DNA of 59,884 nucleotides from Alistipes sp. (GTDB lineage Bacteria > Bacteroidota > Bacteroidia > Bacteroidales > Rikenellaceae), in assembly GCA_017937805.1 (NCBI GenBank), contig JAGBCX010000084.1:1-59884 (forward strand). Reading direction: 5' to 3'. The first letter of the stretch is position 1. Every line of letters begins with the position of its first letter. Below are positions 33,100-42,174 of the stretch, in pieces. The position numbers were made by a program, and so were the translations under genes. The notes beneath the pieces are model-generated. The model saw only the letters and a program-made list of their open reading frames with translations. It was not told the origin of the DNA and searched no databases.

Positions 33100-33130
33100 T
33101 TTGCAAAAACGATTAAAAACACTACCTTTG
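33100..33130 (+). promoter_or_regulatory. Promoter of the Stealth gene
   Basis: TTTG (33100-33103), 19 bases, TACCTTTG (33123-33130), ~46 bases before the GTG start. Confidence 0.75.
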
Positions 33131-33175
33131 TAGTAATACTTTAGTTTTTTTGGCGAAAAATCGAATAGTACAACC

Positions 33176-34063
33176 GTGGATATTGTCATCACATACGTCA
33201 ATGGCTTAGATCCCGAGTGGCAACGCAGTTACGAGCAATTTACCAATCAGCCCGTACTCGAGAAGCGTTTTCGTGATTGGGGTACATTGCGCTACCTTTT
33301 TCGCGGAATAGCCGAAAATATGCCATTTATTCGCAAGGTACATCTTATCGTGTCGCACGAGAGCCAAATTCCTGAATGGGTAAATCGTGACGAGGTGAAT
33401 GTTGTCTTGCATGAAGATATTATTCCTGCCGAGTATCTGCCTACATTCAACTGTAACCCAATAGAGATGCACCTGCATTGTATTGAGGGGTTAGACGAAG
33501 AGTATCTCTACTTCAACGACGATATGTTTCCGATGAAGCCTTGCGAGCCGACCGATTTTTTCAAAAACGGAAAGGCCTATCTTGGCATCTCTCGCCACAT
33601 CTTCGCTTGGGACATGTTTAAAACGATATGTCGCAATTCGGACCGACTTGCGCGCAAGATTTTAGGGCTAAAACCAAGCTTCACCTTCTTGCGTCCACAG
33701 CACATCTGTTCACCTATGCTGAAGAGCGTTTGCGAAGAGGTCTACAACAAGGCGTACTCCGAAATCGTAAAGACCTCGATGGCAAGAACTCGCACGAGCG
33801 AGAATCTCAATCAATACCTATTTCTCGATTACATGTTCCTCAAGGGGCACCTTGTAAATAGAAGACACTCGAAAAAACACTTCTCGGTGGGTATCGTTTC
33901 GGGCACGAAATTGCACGACTTCATCACAAAACCATCGCACAAATTGGTGTGTATCAACGATGTGAAACTTTCGGAGGAGCGCTATGTAGAACTCCGCAAG
34001 ACTCTACTCAACGCCTTTGAGGAGCGTTTTCCAAATAGGTCAAAATATGAACAGTCGTTATAA
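33176..34063 (+). CDS. Stealth-family protein (sugar-1-phosphate transferase for surface polysaccharide)
   Basis: 295 residues from GTG at 33176. The start MDIVITYVNGLDPEW is the Stealth CR1 signature; residues ~30-130 form CR2 (RFRDWGTLRYLFRGIAENMPFIRKVHLIVS, then YLYFNDDMF, the DxDD-like catalytic region). Known members transfer hexose-1-phosphate to capsule or exopolysaccharide. Overlaps the next glycosyltransferase by 17 bases, so the two are coupled. Probable role: building a phosphate-linked surface glycan; the sugar is unknown. Confidence 0.92.
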   Translation: MDIVITYVNGLDPEWQRSYEQFTNQPVLEKRFRDWGTLRYLFRGIAENMPFIRKVHLIVSHESQIPEWVNRDEVNVVLHEDIIPAEYLPTFNCNPIEMHLHCIEGLDEEYLYFNDDMFPMKPCEPTDFFKNGKAYLGISRHIFAWDMFKTICRNSDRLARKILGLKPSFTFLRPQHICSPMLKSVCEEVYNKAYSEIVKTSMARTRTSENLNQYLFLDYMFLKGHLVNRRHSKKHFSVGIVSGTKLHDFITKPSHKLVCINDVKLSEERYVELRKTLLNAFEERFPNRSKYEQSL

Positions 34064-34991
34064 AATATCGCTGATTGCTCCAATATATGGGGTTGAGCCA
34101 TATATTCGTAAGTTTGCGGAGAGTTTTCTGGGGCAGACCTACGAGGATATACAGTTCATTTTTGTAAACGACGGCACGAAAGATCGCTCGATGGAGATTC
34201 TCGAAGCTCTTATCGAGGAGCAATTTTCGCATTTGCGCTCCCGCATTACCATCATAAACAAGGAGAATGGAGGACTTCCGGCTGCCCGAAAGAGTGGTTT
34301 GGAGGTTGCGGAGGGCGAATATGTACTTTTTGCCGACTCTGACGATTGGCTCGAACTAAACACTGTAGAGAGGGTGATGTCGGTTGCCGAGCGTACCGAT
34401 GCCGACATCGTCTATTTCGACCTTGTGAAGGAGTATGGCGGAGGTAAGCGGAGTGTAAGGCACGAGCGCACCTACACTGCCGAGAGTCGTTTGAAGTGGA
34501 TCGAAAACATATTCAACTATCGCTCGTCGGGTTATACTCAAACCAAGTGTTTTCGCCGTAAGCTCTATACCGAAAATCGAATTGTTACTCCGAAGTTGGG
34601 CATGCACGAGGATATCTGTCTGATGGCGCAGATTATCTTCTATGCACAATCTGTTGCCTATCTTCCGGAGCCACTATACCACTATCGCAAAGACAACCCG
34701 GGTGCAATGTGCTCACAACCGCGACCATTGCGACATATCGCCTCTTCGCGCAATATGATGGGGGTTGTTGAGGCATATAAAGATCATCTCAAAGGCTCTC
34801 CTTTTGAGTTTGTGGCAGATGGAATAGTCTTGCGTGCTGGTTGGCACTCGATGATTCACAACTGCAACCTCTTCGAGGAGTTTCCGTGGTTGTCGGAGGC
34901 GATAAAAAAAGCAAAGGTGAGCACCAACTACCGCACACCTCTGCTATTTCAACTCTTTGTGAAGGCCTACAACCGCCTGTGTAAGAGATAA
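34047..34991 (+). CDS. Family 2 glycosyltransferase
   Basis: 314 residues from ATG at 34047, inside the end of the Stealth gene. GT-A fold: SLIAPIYGVEPYI at the start, FVNDGTKDRS, ENGGLPAARKSGLEVAEG and the metal-binding FADSDDW (DXD) near residue 95. No membrane helices, so a cytosolic or membrane-associated enzyme adding sugars to a lipid-linked glycan. The acceptor cannot be told. Convergent with a second GT2 gene only 5 bases away. Confidence 0.93.
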   Translation: MNSRYKISLIAPIYGVEPYIRKFAESFLGQTYEDIQFIFVNDGTKDRSMEILEALIEEQFSHLRSRITIINKENGGLPAARKSGLEVAEGEYVLFADSDDWLELNTVERVMSVAERTDADIVYFDLVKEYGGGKRSVRHERTYTAESRLKWIENIFNYRSSGYTQTKCFRRKLYTENRIVTPKLGMHEDICLMAQIIFYAQSVAYLPEPLYHYRKDNPGAMCSQPRPLRHIASSRNMMGVVEAYKDHLKGSPFEFVADGIVLRAGWHSMIHNCNLFEEFPWLSEAIKKAKVSTNYRTPLLFQLFVKAYNRLCKR

Positions 34992-34996
34992 TCTCG

Positions 34997-35926
34997 TTAT
35001 AGGATAAATCTTTCGATATACCACCTTATCACCCTCGCTTTCGGTGGAAGGCGGGTGCCTTTTGGTATCAGGTTCAATTTATTGCACCACGCCAACGCCT
35101 CAGCACGTTGCTCAGGGCTCTTGGCCTTGCTTAGTATATGGCGTAGTTTGCGAAGGAACGAGTCGGCAGATATCGACGCAACTGATGCCATCTCATCTTT
35201 GGAATATAATCCGGAGTTGTTAATGAATTCGAGTCTGCGTAGATTGGCAAAGGCAAAATCGCGGTAGTGTTTCCAGCTGTACGAACGACTTATGCTGCCA
35301 CTGCGACAATAGTAGCGATAGTAGGATTTATGTATGATACCGCCTCGACCGCACGCTGCCGTAAAGAGAAATGTTGAGGCTCTATCTTCGTAGTAGATAT
35401 TCTCCGGAAAGGTTAGGGTATCAAACAGATCTCGTCTAAACAATAGCGTACAGACATAGGTCGGCAACTTGTCGGTAATAATCAAGGTGGTCATCTCCTT
35501 TGCCGAAACAATCTCGGTGGTACCATCGTTGCGGTATGGGTATTTATCTGCACGATTATCGTAAGTCTTGTGCAGGGAGAAGCATACTAGCCCCAAATTG
35601 TGTTCTATGGCGAGATTGTAGGTCTCCTCGCATAGCGTAGGCAAAACAGTATCATCACTATCCACAAAGGCAATATACTCGCCCGTAGCGACCTTTATAC
35701 CCTCGTTGCGGGCGGTCGAGAGGTCGGCTTTGTCGATACTCAATACTTTGATGCGACAATCCCCCTGTGCAAGAGTTTTGCACACCTGCAAAGAGTCATC
35801 TGTCGAACAATTTTCGACCAAGATAATCTCTATATCAGCGAGTGTTTGCGCTGTAAGCGACTCCACGCACGCCTGCAAATAACACTCCGTATTGTGTACC
35901 GGAACAATTATGGAAACCTTTGGCAT
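34997..35926 (-). CDS. Family 2 glycosyltransferase
   Basis: 309 residues. GT-A motifs: SIIVPVHNTECYLQACVESL, LVENCSTDDS, TARNEGIKVATGEYIAFVDSDD with the DXD at ~90. No membrane segments. It follows the GH2 gene by 4 bases on the minus strand but is convergent with the Stealth/GT2 pair, so the two glycosyltransferases belong to different transcripts. Likely works on surface polysaccharide or glycoprotein glycans; donor and acceptor are unknown. Confidence 0.93.
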   Translation of the reverse strand: MPKVSIIVPVHNTECYLQACVESLTAQTLADIEIILVENCSTDDSLQVCKTLAQGDCRIKVLSIDKADLSTARNEGIKVATGEYIAFVDSDDTVLPTLCEETYNLAIEHNLGLVCFSLHKTYDNRADKYPYRNDGTTEIVSAKEMTTLIITDKLPTYVCTLLFRRDLFDTLTFPENIYYEDRASTFLFTAACGRGGIIHKSYYRYYCRSGSISRSYSWKHYRDFAFANLRRLEFINNSGLYSKDEMASVASISADSFLRKLRHILSKAKSPEQRAEALAWCNKLNLIPKGTRLPPKARVIRWYIERFIL

Positions 35927-35930
35927 AGGA

Positions 35931-38201
35931 TTAGAAGTTTATCTGAGCCGAGTTGCTCATTGTGCCATATTCTGCTTTCAATTTAATTTCGCCACCATTG
36001 TCGCCTGAGCGAAGAACAAACGAAGCAACACCTGCGCGGAATGGCGATACGGTTTCACCCTCGATGACGGCATCGCCTTCAACCGAAAGTCGCACCTCGC
36101 CACCCGTAAAGTTTGGCGTTGTACCATTTTTATCCCGCAAGCGCACATAGACAAAGACTTGGTCGTTCTTGCCAAGTTTTACGCCACATTCGCTCACTTC
36201 AAGCGCAATCTTGGCAGGAGCCTCTGGTGCAAGAACCGTATGGCGCGCAACCTCCTTGCCATCGCGATAGCCTACGGCGGTGAGGTTGTTGCAATTTGGC
36301 AAAGCAACCTTTTGGAATGTACGCATCGGCGTAGCTTTCGTGTCAAAGTTCAAAGAGGCAACCTCTTTGCCGTTCGAGAGAAGTTTTACAACCTCGCAGT
36401 TCGATATTATTGCCTTCTCCACAGGGGAGTTCTCGTCAAGATACGATGCTATATATACCATTGGCTTGCCCTCAGGTCGGAGTGAACGATAGTAATAGTA
36501 AGCGTACTTTGGCAGGCGGTCGTGGCTCATAACACCCGAAGCCTCAATCTCGGCAGTGTAGCCACGATTATAGTCGAACATAACCCAAAAACCATCACCC
36601 ATAGCCTTTACCGAAGAGTGGTTGTCGATATGGGCGGTGTTTACATTCTCAACCATCTGCACCATTCGCTTCTCGCCATCTTCACGGAGCTGACGTGACG
36701 TGAGTTCGGGCTTTTGTCGCCAACCACGAACATATTGTGTCAAGCCTCCATCGTTAGCGTAGTACTCCCAATCGCCATACTCCGATACGATAAGTGGTAC
36801 ATCGTGGTCTTTAACGTTATTGAAGATGCGGAATTGGCGCGACTCGACATAGATATCGTAACCTCGCTGCCAACCTGCTGAGTAGCAGTATGGGGCAGGA
36901 TACTCCTCGTGAACAAGGCGGCTCATCTCGGCGATAAAGTCGGCCGGTTGCTTTGTTTCGTTGAGCGAAGCCTCCCATGCCAAAATCGAAGGGTGGTTGC
37001 GGTCTCGGCGCACCATTTCACGAGTCTGCTGGTAGCAAAACTCCCTGAATTTAGGCTCCTTCTTATTAAAATACTGCCAGCCAAATACGCAGTTCAATAC
37101 AAATATTCCGAGCGAGTCGCAAGCCTTCAAAAAGGCGGTCGATTGCGGATAGTGCGAAAGGCGCACAAAGTCGAAGCCCGCCTCCTTGATGCGCACAGCA
37201 TCTCGCACCTGTGCATTGTCGCTCACGGCATAGCCGATATATGGGTGACATTGGTGGCGATTGACACCTCGCAAGAAGGTCTTTTCGCCATTCACATACA
37301 ACTCATTATCCTTGATTTCGATAGAACGGATACCGATTTTGCGGCTCTCCATATCCACCTCCTTGCCTTCGACTTCAATTGCAGTTTGCAAGGTGTAGAG
37401 CGCAGGCGAAAGATGCGACCAAAGGCATGGATTTTCGACCACGATCTTAGATTTTACGGTTGTGCGGCTCTTGCCGGCGAGTTTTTGCTCGGCGCGACTC
37501 TCGGCAACAACCTTCTCGCCATCGAGCAGACGATTTACCACAACAATACTCTTGGACTTTTTGCTGTCATTCTCGACCGAAACACCAATGTTCACCTGTG
37601 CAGATTTTTTGCATACCCCCTCGTAGCTTACGAATACACCACCCTCGGCAGGTGTGGTGTCGATACATGGGTGGGTGATAGCAACCTCGCCCTTACGAAT
37701 AAGCGAAACGTTGCGATATAGACCGCCATAGTAGAGAAAATCCAATTTTTTAAGTGGTCGAGGACCTGTAATCGGATTATCGTTATTATCAAGACGTACT
37801 GCAATCGTGTTCTTACCCTTATGCAGATGCTTTGTCAAATCAACTGCCATAGGGAGATAACCGCCAAGGTGATGAGCGCAATGCTCGCCATTTACCCACA
37901 CATCTGCAACATTCATCGCACCCTCGATATTGAGCCAAAACTGCTCACCGCGCAACTTTTGAACATCAATATCGTGGCGATACCAGCAGATGCCCTGCCA
38001 CTGCTCGCACGAATAGAACTTCTCGTAGCGAGGAGTGTGCGGAAGTCGCACCTTCTGCCAATCGGAGCAGTCGAGTTTTTCGGCAGAGTAGTCTGCCGTA
38101 GCATCGTTGGCGATACGGAACAGCCAATCGTGGTTAATGCGTTCCTCAGCACGAAGTACAAGCGAAGAGAGCAAAAAGAGTGTTGTTAAGATTCGTTTCA
38201 T
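35931..38201 (-). CDS. Glycoside hydrolase family 2 protein (beta-galactosidase-like)
   Basis: 756 residues with a cleavable signal peptide (LVLRA-EE, ~18). Order: sugar-binding jelly-roll (GH2N, ~20-180, with WYRHDIDVQK and PLKKLDFLYYGGLYR), immunoglobulin-like domain (~185-280), TIM barrel (~285-560) and C-terminal beta domains (~600-756). Acid/base Glu in WEASLNE (~410) and nucleophile Glu in LIVSEYGDWEY (~475). Expected in the periplasm, removing beta-linked sugars such as galactose or mannose from oligosaccharides. No SusCD pair is nearby. Upstream ybaK starts a separate unit 4 bases before. Confidence 0.92.
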   Translation of the reverse strand: MKRILTTLFLLSSLVLRAEERINHDWLFRIANDATADYSAEKLDCSDWQKVRLPHTPRYEKFYSCEQWQGICWYRHDIDVQKLRGEQFWLNIEGAMNVADVWVNGEHCAHHLGGYLPMAVDLTKHLHKGKNTIAVRLDNNDNPITGPRPLKKLDFLYYGGLYRNVSLIRKGEVAITHPCIDTTPAEGGVFVSYEGVCKKSAQVNIGVSVENDSKKSKSIVVVNRLLDGEKVVAESRAEQKLAGKSRTTVKSKIVVENPCLWSHLSPALYTLQTAIEVEGKEVDMESRKIGIRSIEIKDNELYVNGEKTFLRGVNRHQCHPYIGYAVSDNAQVRDAVRIKEAGFDFVRLSHYPQSTAFLKACDSLGIFVLNCVFGWQYFNKKEPKFREFCYQQTREMVRRDRNHPSILAWEASLNETKQPADFIAEMSRLVHEEYPAPYCYSAGWQRGYDIYVESRQFRIFNNVKDHDVPLIVSEYGDWEYYANDGGLTQYVRGWRQKPELTSRQLREDGEKRMVQMVENVNTAHIDNHSSVKAMGDGFWVMFDYNRGYTAEIEASGVMSHDRLPKYAYYYYRSLRPEGKPMVYIASYLDENSPVEKAIISNCEVVKLLSNGKEVASLNFDTKATPMRTFQKVALPNCNNLTAVGYRDGKEVARHTVLAPEAPAKIALEVSECGVKLGKNDQVFVYVRLRDKNGTTPNFTGGEVRLSVEGDAVIEGETVSPFRAGVASFVLRSGDNGGEIKLKAEYGTMSNSAQINF

Positions 38202-38205
38202 ATAG

Positions 38206-38691
38206 TTATAGTGTTAGTTTTTCGGTTTTTGCACGAGTGTAGGCTATAAGGTCGGTGGGCGCAAGGCGCAACTGCAAGCCTCGCTGACCGGCACTGATAT
38301 AGATGTAGTCGAACTCCAAGCACGACTCGTCAATAAATATCGGGAATGGTTTTTTCATACCTATCGGGGTGCAACCGCCTCGGATATAACCCGTAGTAGG
38401 CAACAACTCCTTCATCGGTATAAGGTCGCACTTTTTGTTGCCCGAAACCTTTGCAGCCAACTTCAAATCAACCTCCTTGTCGCCCTGAACGACACAGACA
38501 AAGTGCCCTGTGCGGTCGCCTCGCAATACCAATGTTTTGAAAACTCGCTCGATAGGCTCACCCAGCGACTCTGCCACATGAGTTGCCGCCAAGTCGTTCT
38601 CATCAACCTCGTATGGTATCAGCTCGTAGGCAATTTTCGCCTTGTCGAGCAGTCGTGCCGCATTGGTTTTATTTAAGTTCTGTTTTGCCAT
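38206..38691 (-). CDS. ybaK: Cys-tRNA(Pro)/Cys-tRNA(Cys) deacylase YbaK
   Basis: 161 residues, typical length. YbaK/EbsC fold with KTLVLRGD, KVSGNKKCDLIP and the glycine loop GYIRGGCTPIGMKKPFP, which is diagnostic for YbaK within the family. It clears cysteine wrongly attached to tRNA-Pro. A -7-like box (plus strand CAAAGTTA, 38707-38714) overlaps the start of the divergent NAGPA promoter. Confidence 0.95.
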   Translation of the reverse strand: MAKQNLNKTNAARLLDKAKIAYELIPYEVDENDLAATHVAESLGEPIERVFKTLVLRGDRTGHFVCVVQGDKEVDLKLAAKVSGNKKCDLIPMKELLPTTGYIRGGCTPIGMKKPFPIFIDESCLEFDYIYISAGQRGLQLRLAPTDLIAYTRAKTEKLTL

Positions 38692-38720
38692 ACTTCGTTA
38701 TAACTGCAAAGTTATAAAAA

Positions 38721-38752
38721 TTTGGCGATTTACAATAAAAAAGGTATTTTTG
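38721..38752 (+). promoter_or_regulatory. Promoter of the NAGPA-domain gene
   Basis: TTTG (38721-38724), 20 bases, TATTTTTG (38745-38752), 31 bases before the start. It lies back-to-back with the ybaK -7 box, so the two genes may affect each other. Confidence 0.75.
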
Positions 38753-38782
38753 TAATAGATAACATAAAAAAATACCACGAAG

Positions 38783-39664
38783 ATGAAGAGGTTTTGTCTA
38801 TTCGTTTTTACTGCGATTTTCGCCATTTCCGCCTTGGCGCAAAATTCAGATTCATTGAAATTAACCGCTGCCCCACGCCAAGAATTGCAACTCCCGAAAG
38901 GGGCAAAGGGCTACACCATTGTGCGAGCCGATATTTTCGATTCGAAGCAAACGATCTCGGCTATCTGCTACTCGCCAAAACGCTTTAAGACGGCCATTGT
39001 GTTGCCCGAAAAGAACTCTCGACTCTCGGTAACCGCAAAGGGTGCCGATGCCGATTTTGGTGTCAATGCGGGCTATTGGGACGTGCGTATCAACAAACCT
39101 TCGACCTTCCTAAAACTCGATGGCAAGCAGATTGCGGTTACAGCCGATTACGAGAAGGAGCGCGTGGACGGCTTGGTGTGCGTAGGCAGACGCAAAGTTG
39201 TTCTAGACCACTGCAAAGCGGGTGAGGAGGCGGAGTATGCTGCAAAATATAAGAATATCTTGGCTTCAGGCCCGGTGCTTATAGACGAGGGTAAATGTGT
39301 TGACCACGATGCTTATACCAGAGGTATGGTCGATAACGCGGGCGGAAAGCCTGTTGGTGCGTTCTACACCTATACTCAACGCCACCCTCGCACGGCAATC
39401 GGAACAGATAGGAGGGGAAATGTCTATCTCGTTGTTGTAGATGGTCGTTCGGCGGGCAATGCCGAGGGGGTTACAATTACCGAATTGACAAAGATTTGCG
39501 CTTGGCTCGGTATGTGCGATGCGATAAATCTCGATGGTGGAGGCTCGTCTTCGATGTGGACCAAAGAAGAGGGTACAGTAAGCTATCCGTGTCGCAACAA
39601 ACTGTTTGACCACGCAGGCGAACGTCGCGTATCAAGCTGCGTTGTTGTAAAGCAAAAGAGATAA
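38783..39664 (+). CDS. Phosphodiester glycosidase (NAGPA-domain) protein, exported
   Basis: 293 residues with a signal peptide (SALA-QN, ~19). The NAGPA fold covers the rest: FGVNAGYWD, ILASGPVLIDEG, HPRTAIGTDRRGNVYLVVVDGR and the C-terminal AINLDGGGSSSMW, the family hallmark. Related enzymes remove alpha-N-acetylglucosamine or other sugars from phosphodiester linkages. Periplasmic. It could act on phosphate-linked glycans such as those Stealth proteins make; that link is inference. A strong terminator follows. Confidence 0.9.
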   Translation: MKRFCLFVFTAIFAISALAQNSDSLKLTAAPRQELQLPKGAKGYTIVRADIFDSKQTISAICYSPKRFKTAIVLPEKNSRLSVTAKGADADFGVNAGYWDVRINKPSTFLKLDGKQIAVTADYEKERVDGLVCVGRRKVVLDHCKAGEEAEYAAKYKNILASGPVLIDEGKCVDHDAYTRGMVDNAGGKPVGAFYTYTQRHPRTAIGTDRRGNVYLVVVDGRSAGNAEGVTITELTKICAWLGMCDAINLDGGGSSSMWTKEEGTVSYPCRNKLFDHAGERRVSSCVVVKQKR

Positions 39665-39685
39665 TCCCCTAAAATGGAGAAAGAG

Positions 39686-39727
39686 AGGCTCCCATTTGTC
39701 AAAGCGAACAGATGGGAGCCTTTTTTG
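39686..39727 (+). terminator. Terminator after the NAGPA gene
   Basis: AGGCTCCCAT...TGT and ACA...ATGGGAGCCT pair (one bulged base), followed by six T's. Confidence 0.9.
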
Positions 39728-39748
39728 TCGATTTAATATCGCAGGAGA

Positions 39749-40627
39749 CTACTCTGTGGGTTGTGTCTCCTCCTTTTGTTCGGTGCTATCCTCGGCCGGA
39801 GGAGTGTTCTCCGAAGTTGGAGTTCCCACAATCTTTATGCTTATTTCGTAGCGGTCGTCGCTAACACCGTTGCCATCATAGATGTTTACAACTCGAATAA
39901 CCGCAATTGCCACCTTCTCTTGTCCGACAAAAACTATGTCGCCAATCTCTAAGTTGTCTATCTCGGGCTCGGTTGTGGAGGTCGAGAATACGGCTGCAAC
40001 GGATTGAAGGCTTGCAGATGCGTAGTCAAAGTTGTTGAATTTGCAGAAACGCAAACCTGTTTTGCTTGCCCAACACCTTGACAACAACTCGGAGTTCTCA
40101 TCTGCCTGAGGTTTTACGTATATATCCAACTCTTCGTCTGTTGCGGTATTGGAGTTAACACTCTGCTTGTGCTTAAACGAAAAACCGTCATTCTTGCCCG
40201 AACGAGGCGAGTAGATGGCAACACCCGTTAGTTCGTCAACACTTGTTGCATTGCCTCGCACAAGAATAGGAACACGAATCTCTTGTCTGTTGTTGATATT
40301 GTCTACTGCCGAGAAGACAAACTCTATTGTAATATCCTCAGGATAGTTTGCCAGTGTGTACTCAAAACGATAAGTAAACTGTTTTGATGACGGTCTTGAA
40401 CTATAAACAGTTTTTAATCCGCTATCTTTGTCAAAAGTAGCAATCTCGAATAGGGTGATGGTCTCGTTGATAGTATTCGAGACAATGTCAAAATATATTT
40501 TGTCATTAGAAGTTGCTTCGTAGGAGTTTGGTGTTACATATATAACAACCGGTGTAGCATCGTCCTCATTCATGCAGGAGGTTGCCAGAGTTATTGCCAT
40601 AAGCAGGCAACACAAAAAATTTTTCAT
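39749..40627 (-). CDS. Lipoprotein of unknown function (292 aa)
   Basis: Lipoprotein signal ending TSCMNEDD (Cys ~18). Two beta-rich segments: an immunoglobulin-like N-terminal part (~25-125, IYVTPNSYEATSNDKIYFDI) and a second part (~130-275) with GVAIYSPRSGKNDGFSF and a VGQEKVAIAVIRVVNIYDG stretch. The C-terminal tail is rich in Thr, Glu and Pro. Family not recognised. Last gene of a probable three-gene unit (41951 to 39749) on the minus strand. Confidence 0.7.
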   Translation of the reverse strand: MKNFLCCLLMAITLATSCMNEDDATPVVIYVTPNSYEATSNDKIYFDIVSNTINETITLFEIATFDKDSGLKTVYSSRPSSKQFTYRFEYTLANYPEDITIEFVFSAVDNINNRQEIRVPILVRGNATSVDELTGVAIYSPRSGKNDGFSFKHKQSVNSNTATDEELDIYVKPQADENSELLSRCWASKTGLRFCKFNNFDYASASLQSVAAVFSTSTTEPEIDNLEIGDIVFVGQEKVAIAVIRVVNIYDGNGVSDDRYEISIKIVGTPTSENTPPAEDSTEQKEETQPTE

Positions 40628-40722
40628 ATATCGTTTTTTGTTTTACACCCGAAGGTGGTTAGAAATCCGGCAATAATACCCCGATAGAGATACTATTGCC
40701 GGATAATCATAGTTCTACAATA

Positions 40723-41148
40723 TTATTTGAATTTGTAAACTTTCACTTTTGCAGAAACAGATATTTCGCTACCGAGGAAAAGACGTGTAATTTGACTCTT
40801 CTCGTTGCTGATAACAACATATTCTGCATCAGGAAACTCGTTGAAAACTTTGTATAATGCTCTGTTAAGCATAATGTCCGAACAACCCGAAACAGCATTT
40901 GTTACATTTGCGTGGTGAAAAACCTTTCCTGTATATGGAGTGCCGTTGATGCTCTCAATAACAGGAATAATACCAATGTAACGATTGTATTTTACGCTAA
41001 TCTCAGTATCACCAATATGCTCGAGGTTGTCCATGCTGATATTTAGCTGTACTCTGTCCGGAGAGTATGATCTGTGCTTAACGACACTACACGAAGATAG
41101 CCCCAATAAAACACAGAGAGACAATATAAGTAGTTTGTGTAGTTTCAT
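40723..41148 (-). CDS. Small lipoprotein of unknown function (141 aa)
   Basis: Signal ending LSSCSVVKH (Cys ~20). The mature part has NISMDNLEHIGDTEISVKYNRYIG, a small alpha/beta domain with a cysteine in NAVSGCSDIMLNRALYKVFNEFPDAEYVV, and a beta-strand end. It resembles small TRL/DUF6567-type lipoproteins of Bacteroidota, an uncertain match by eye. It starts 11 bases after the stop of the upstream barrel protein. Confidence 0.65.
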   Translation of the reverse strand: MKLHKLLILSLCVLLGLSSCSVVKHRSYSPDRVQLNISMDNLEHIGDTEISVKYNRYIGIIPVIESINGTPYTGKVFHHANVTNAVSGCSDIMLNRALYKVFNEFPDAEYVVISNEKSQITRLFLGSEISVSAKVKVYKFK

Positions 41149-41159
41149 AATAGCATCAA

Positions 41160-41951
41160 TTATTTAAAGTAATACGAAAGAGTTAAACGAACCTGGTTGC
41201 CGATAGCACCCTTCTTAGCCTTAAGACGAGCATAGTTGTCGTTAGAAGAGTTGAGATGCGAGAACTGTGTGTAGTCCGGAGAATAAGAGATCTGAGTAGT
41301 GTTGTTGGCAATCGAAACAGTTTTGTACTTAAGGCCGGAATCAAAACGTGAAGAGATGCCATACTCAAGACCAATAGCAAGCGGAAGATTTGCTATAAAA
41401 GCCTGCAAACCAACAAATGCGCCAATACCGATAACAAACGAAGACTTCTTTTGGGTAGAAGACCAGCTTGCTGAACCATCTGAACCTTCACTAACCAAGT
41501 TTGCGCTGTTCCAGCCGAAAGGAATCTCAACACCGGCATATACATCGAGGATATTGTGACGCGAGAAGTGGTATGCAAAACCAGGATAGAGCATTGCCGA
41601 AGACTCACCAAATCTCTCCTTCTTGTTACTTGTTGCATTTTCCACAATAATATCTCCCGAGAGAGTCTCAGAGCTCTGATACAACTCCAAGCCCAAACGC
41701 CACTCAACATGGTCAGAAGAGAGGTACTTGAGGTTCAAAAGAGGAAGAGCCTTGAACTTTACATTCTTGTCAATAGCACCCTTGAGCATGTCGCTGGTAG
41801 CGCCGAGATAGAAACCGAAGCAACCTTTTCCGGGACGGTTACCGGTACGGATAGTTTTGGCAGATGGTTCACCCTCTGTGATCTGCGCTGAAACTGTCGA
41901 GATAGCACCAAAACATAGTGCAACAACAAGTAAAAATTTTAAGTTTTTTAT
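41160..41951 (-). CDS. Outer membrane beta-barrel protein; no ATG, possible AUA start
   Basis: Residues from position 41951 read (ATA)KNLKFLLVVALCFGAISTVSA-Q, a textbook signal peptide, then beta-strand repeats ending in VRLTLSYYFK, an outer-membrane C-terminal signature with final aromatic residues. There is no in-frame ATG or GTG at or before the signal peptide. The nearest usable codon is TTG at 42035, which would add 28 odd residues. A good promoter lies at 42066-42096. Either AUA starts translation, the far TTG is used, or the start has been lost by mutation. Size (263 aa) fits an 8-stranded porin-like barrel. Confidence 0.7.
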   Translation of the reverse strand: MKNLKFLLVVALCFGAISTVSAQITEGEPSAKTIRTGNRPGKGCFGFYLGATSDMLKGAIDKNVKFKALPLLNLKYLSSDHVEWRLGLELYQSSETLSGDIIVENATSNKKERFGESSAMLYPGFAYHFSRHNILDVYAGVEIPFGWNSANLVSEGSDGSASWSSTQKKSSFVIGIGAFVGLQAFIANLPLAIGLEYGISSRFDSGLKYKTVSIANNTTQISYSPDYTQFSHLNSSNDNYARLKAKKGAIGNQVRLTLSYYFK

Positions 41952-42065
41952 ACTAAATAAATTTGAGTTAAAAAATGTGTTTGTTTGGTAATATATGTAT
42001 AAATATATTTTCAAATATAGACCAATAAAGCCCAAAAACCCACTATTTTGCGCATGCGACTATTA

Positions 42066-42096
42066 CAAAGGTAGAAAATATTTTTCAAATAAACAA
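42066..42096 (-). promoter_or_regulatory. Promoter of the barrel protein gene at 41951
   Basis: Minus strand: TTG (42096-42094), 20 bases, TACCTTTG (42073-42066). The predicted leader is ~108 bases long. Confidence 0.7.
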
Positions 42097-42143
42097 TTTT
42101 TTGGGCTTTTTTGTCTATGGCACATTAACTATCGGTACAATTT

Positions 42144-42173
42144 GCTGCACAGCATTGGTGGAGTCTGTGCAGC
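42144..42173 (-). terminator. Hairpin after the ProX gene
   Basis: GCTGCACAG (42144-42152) and CTGTGCAGC (42165-42173), perfect 9-base stem, directly after the stop. No clear T-tract. Confidence 0.55.
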
Positions 42174-42174
42174 T

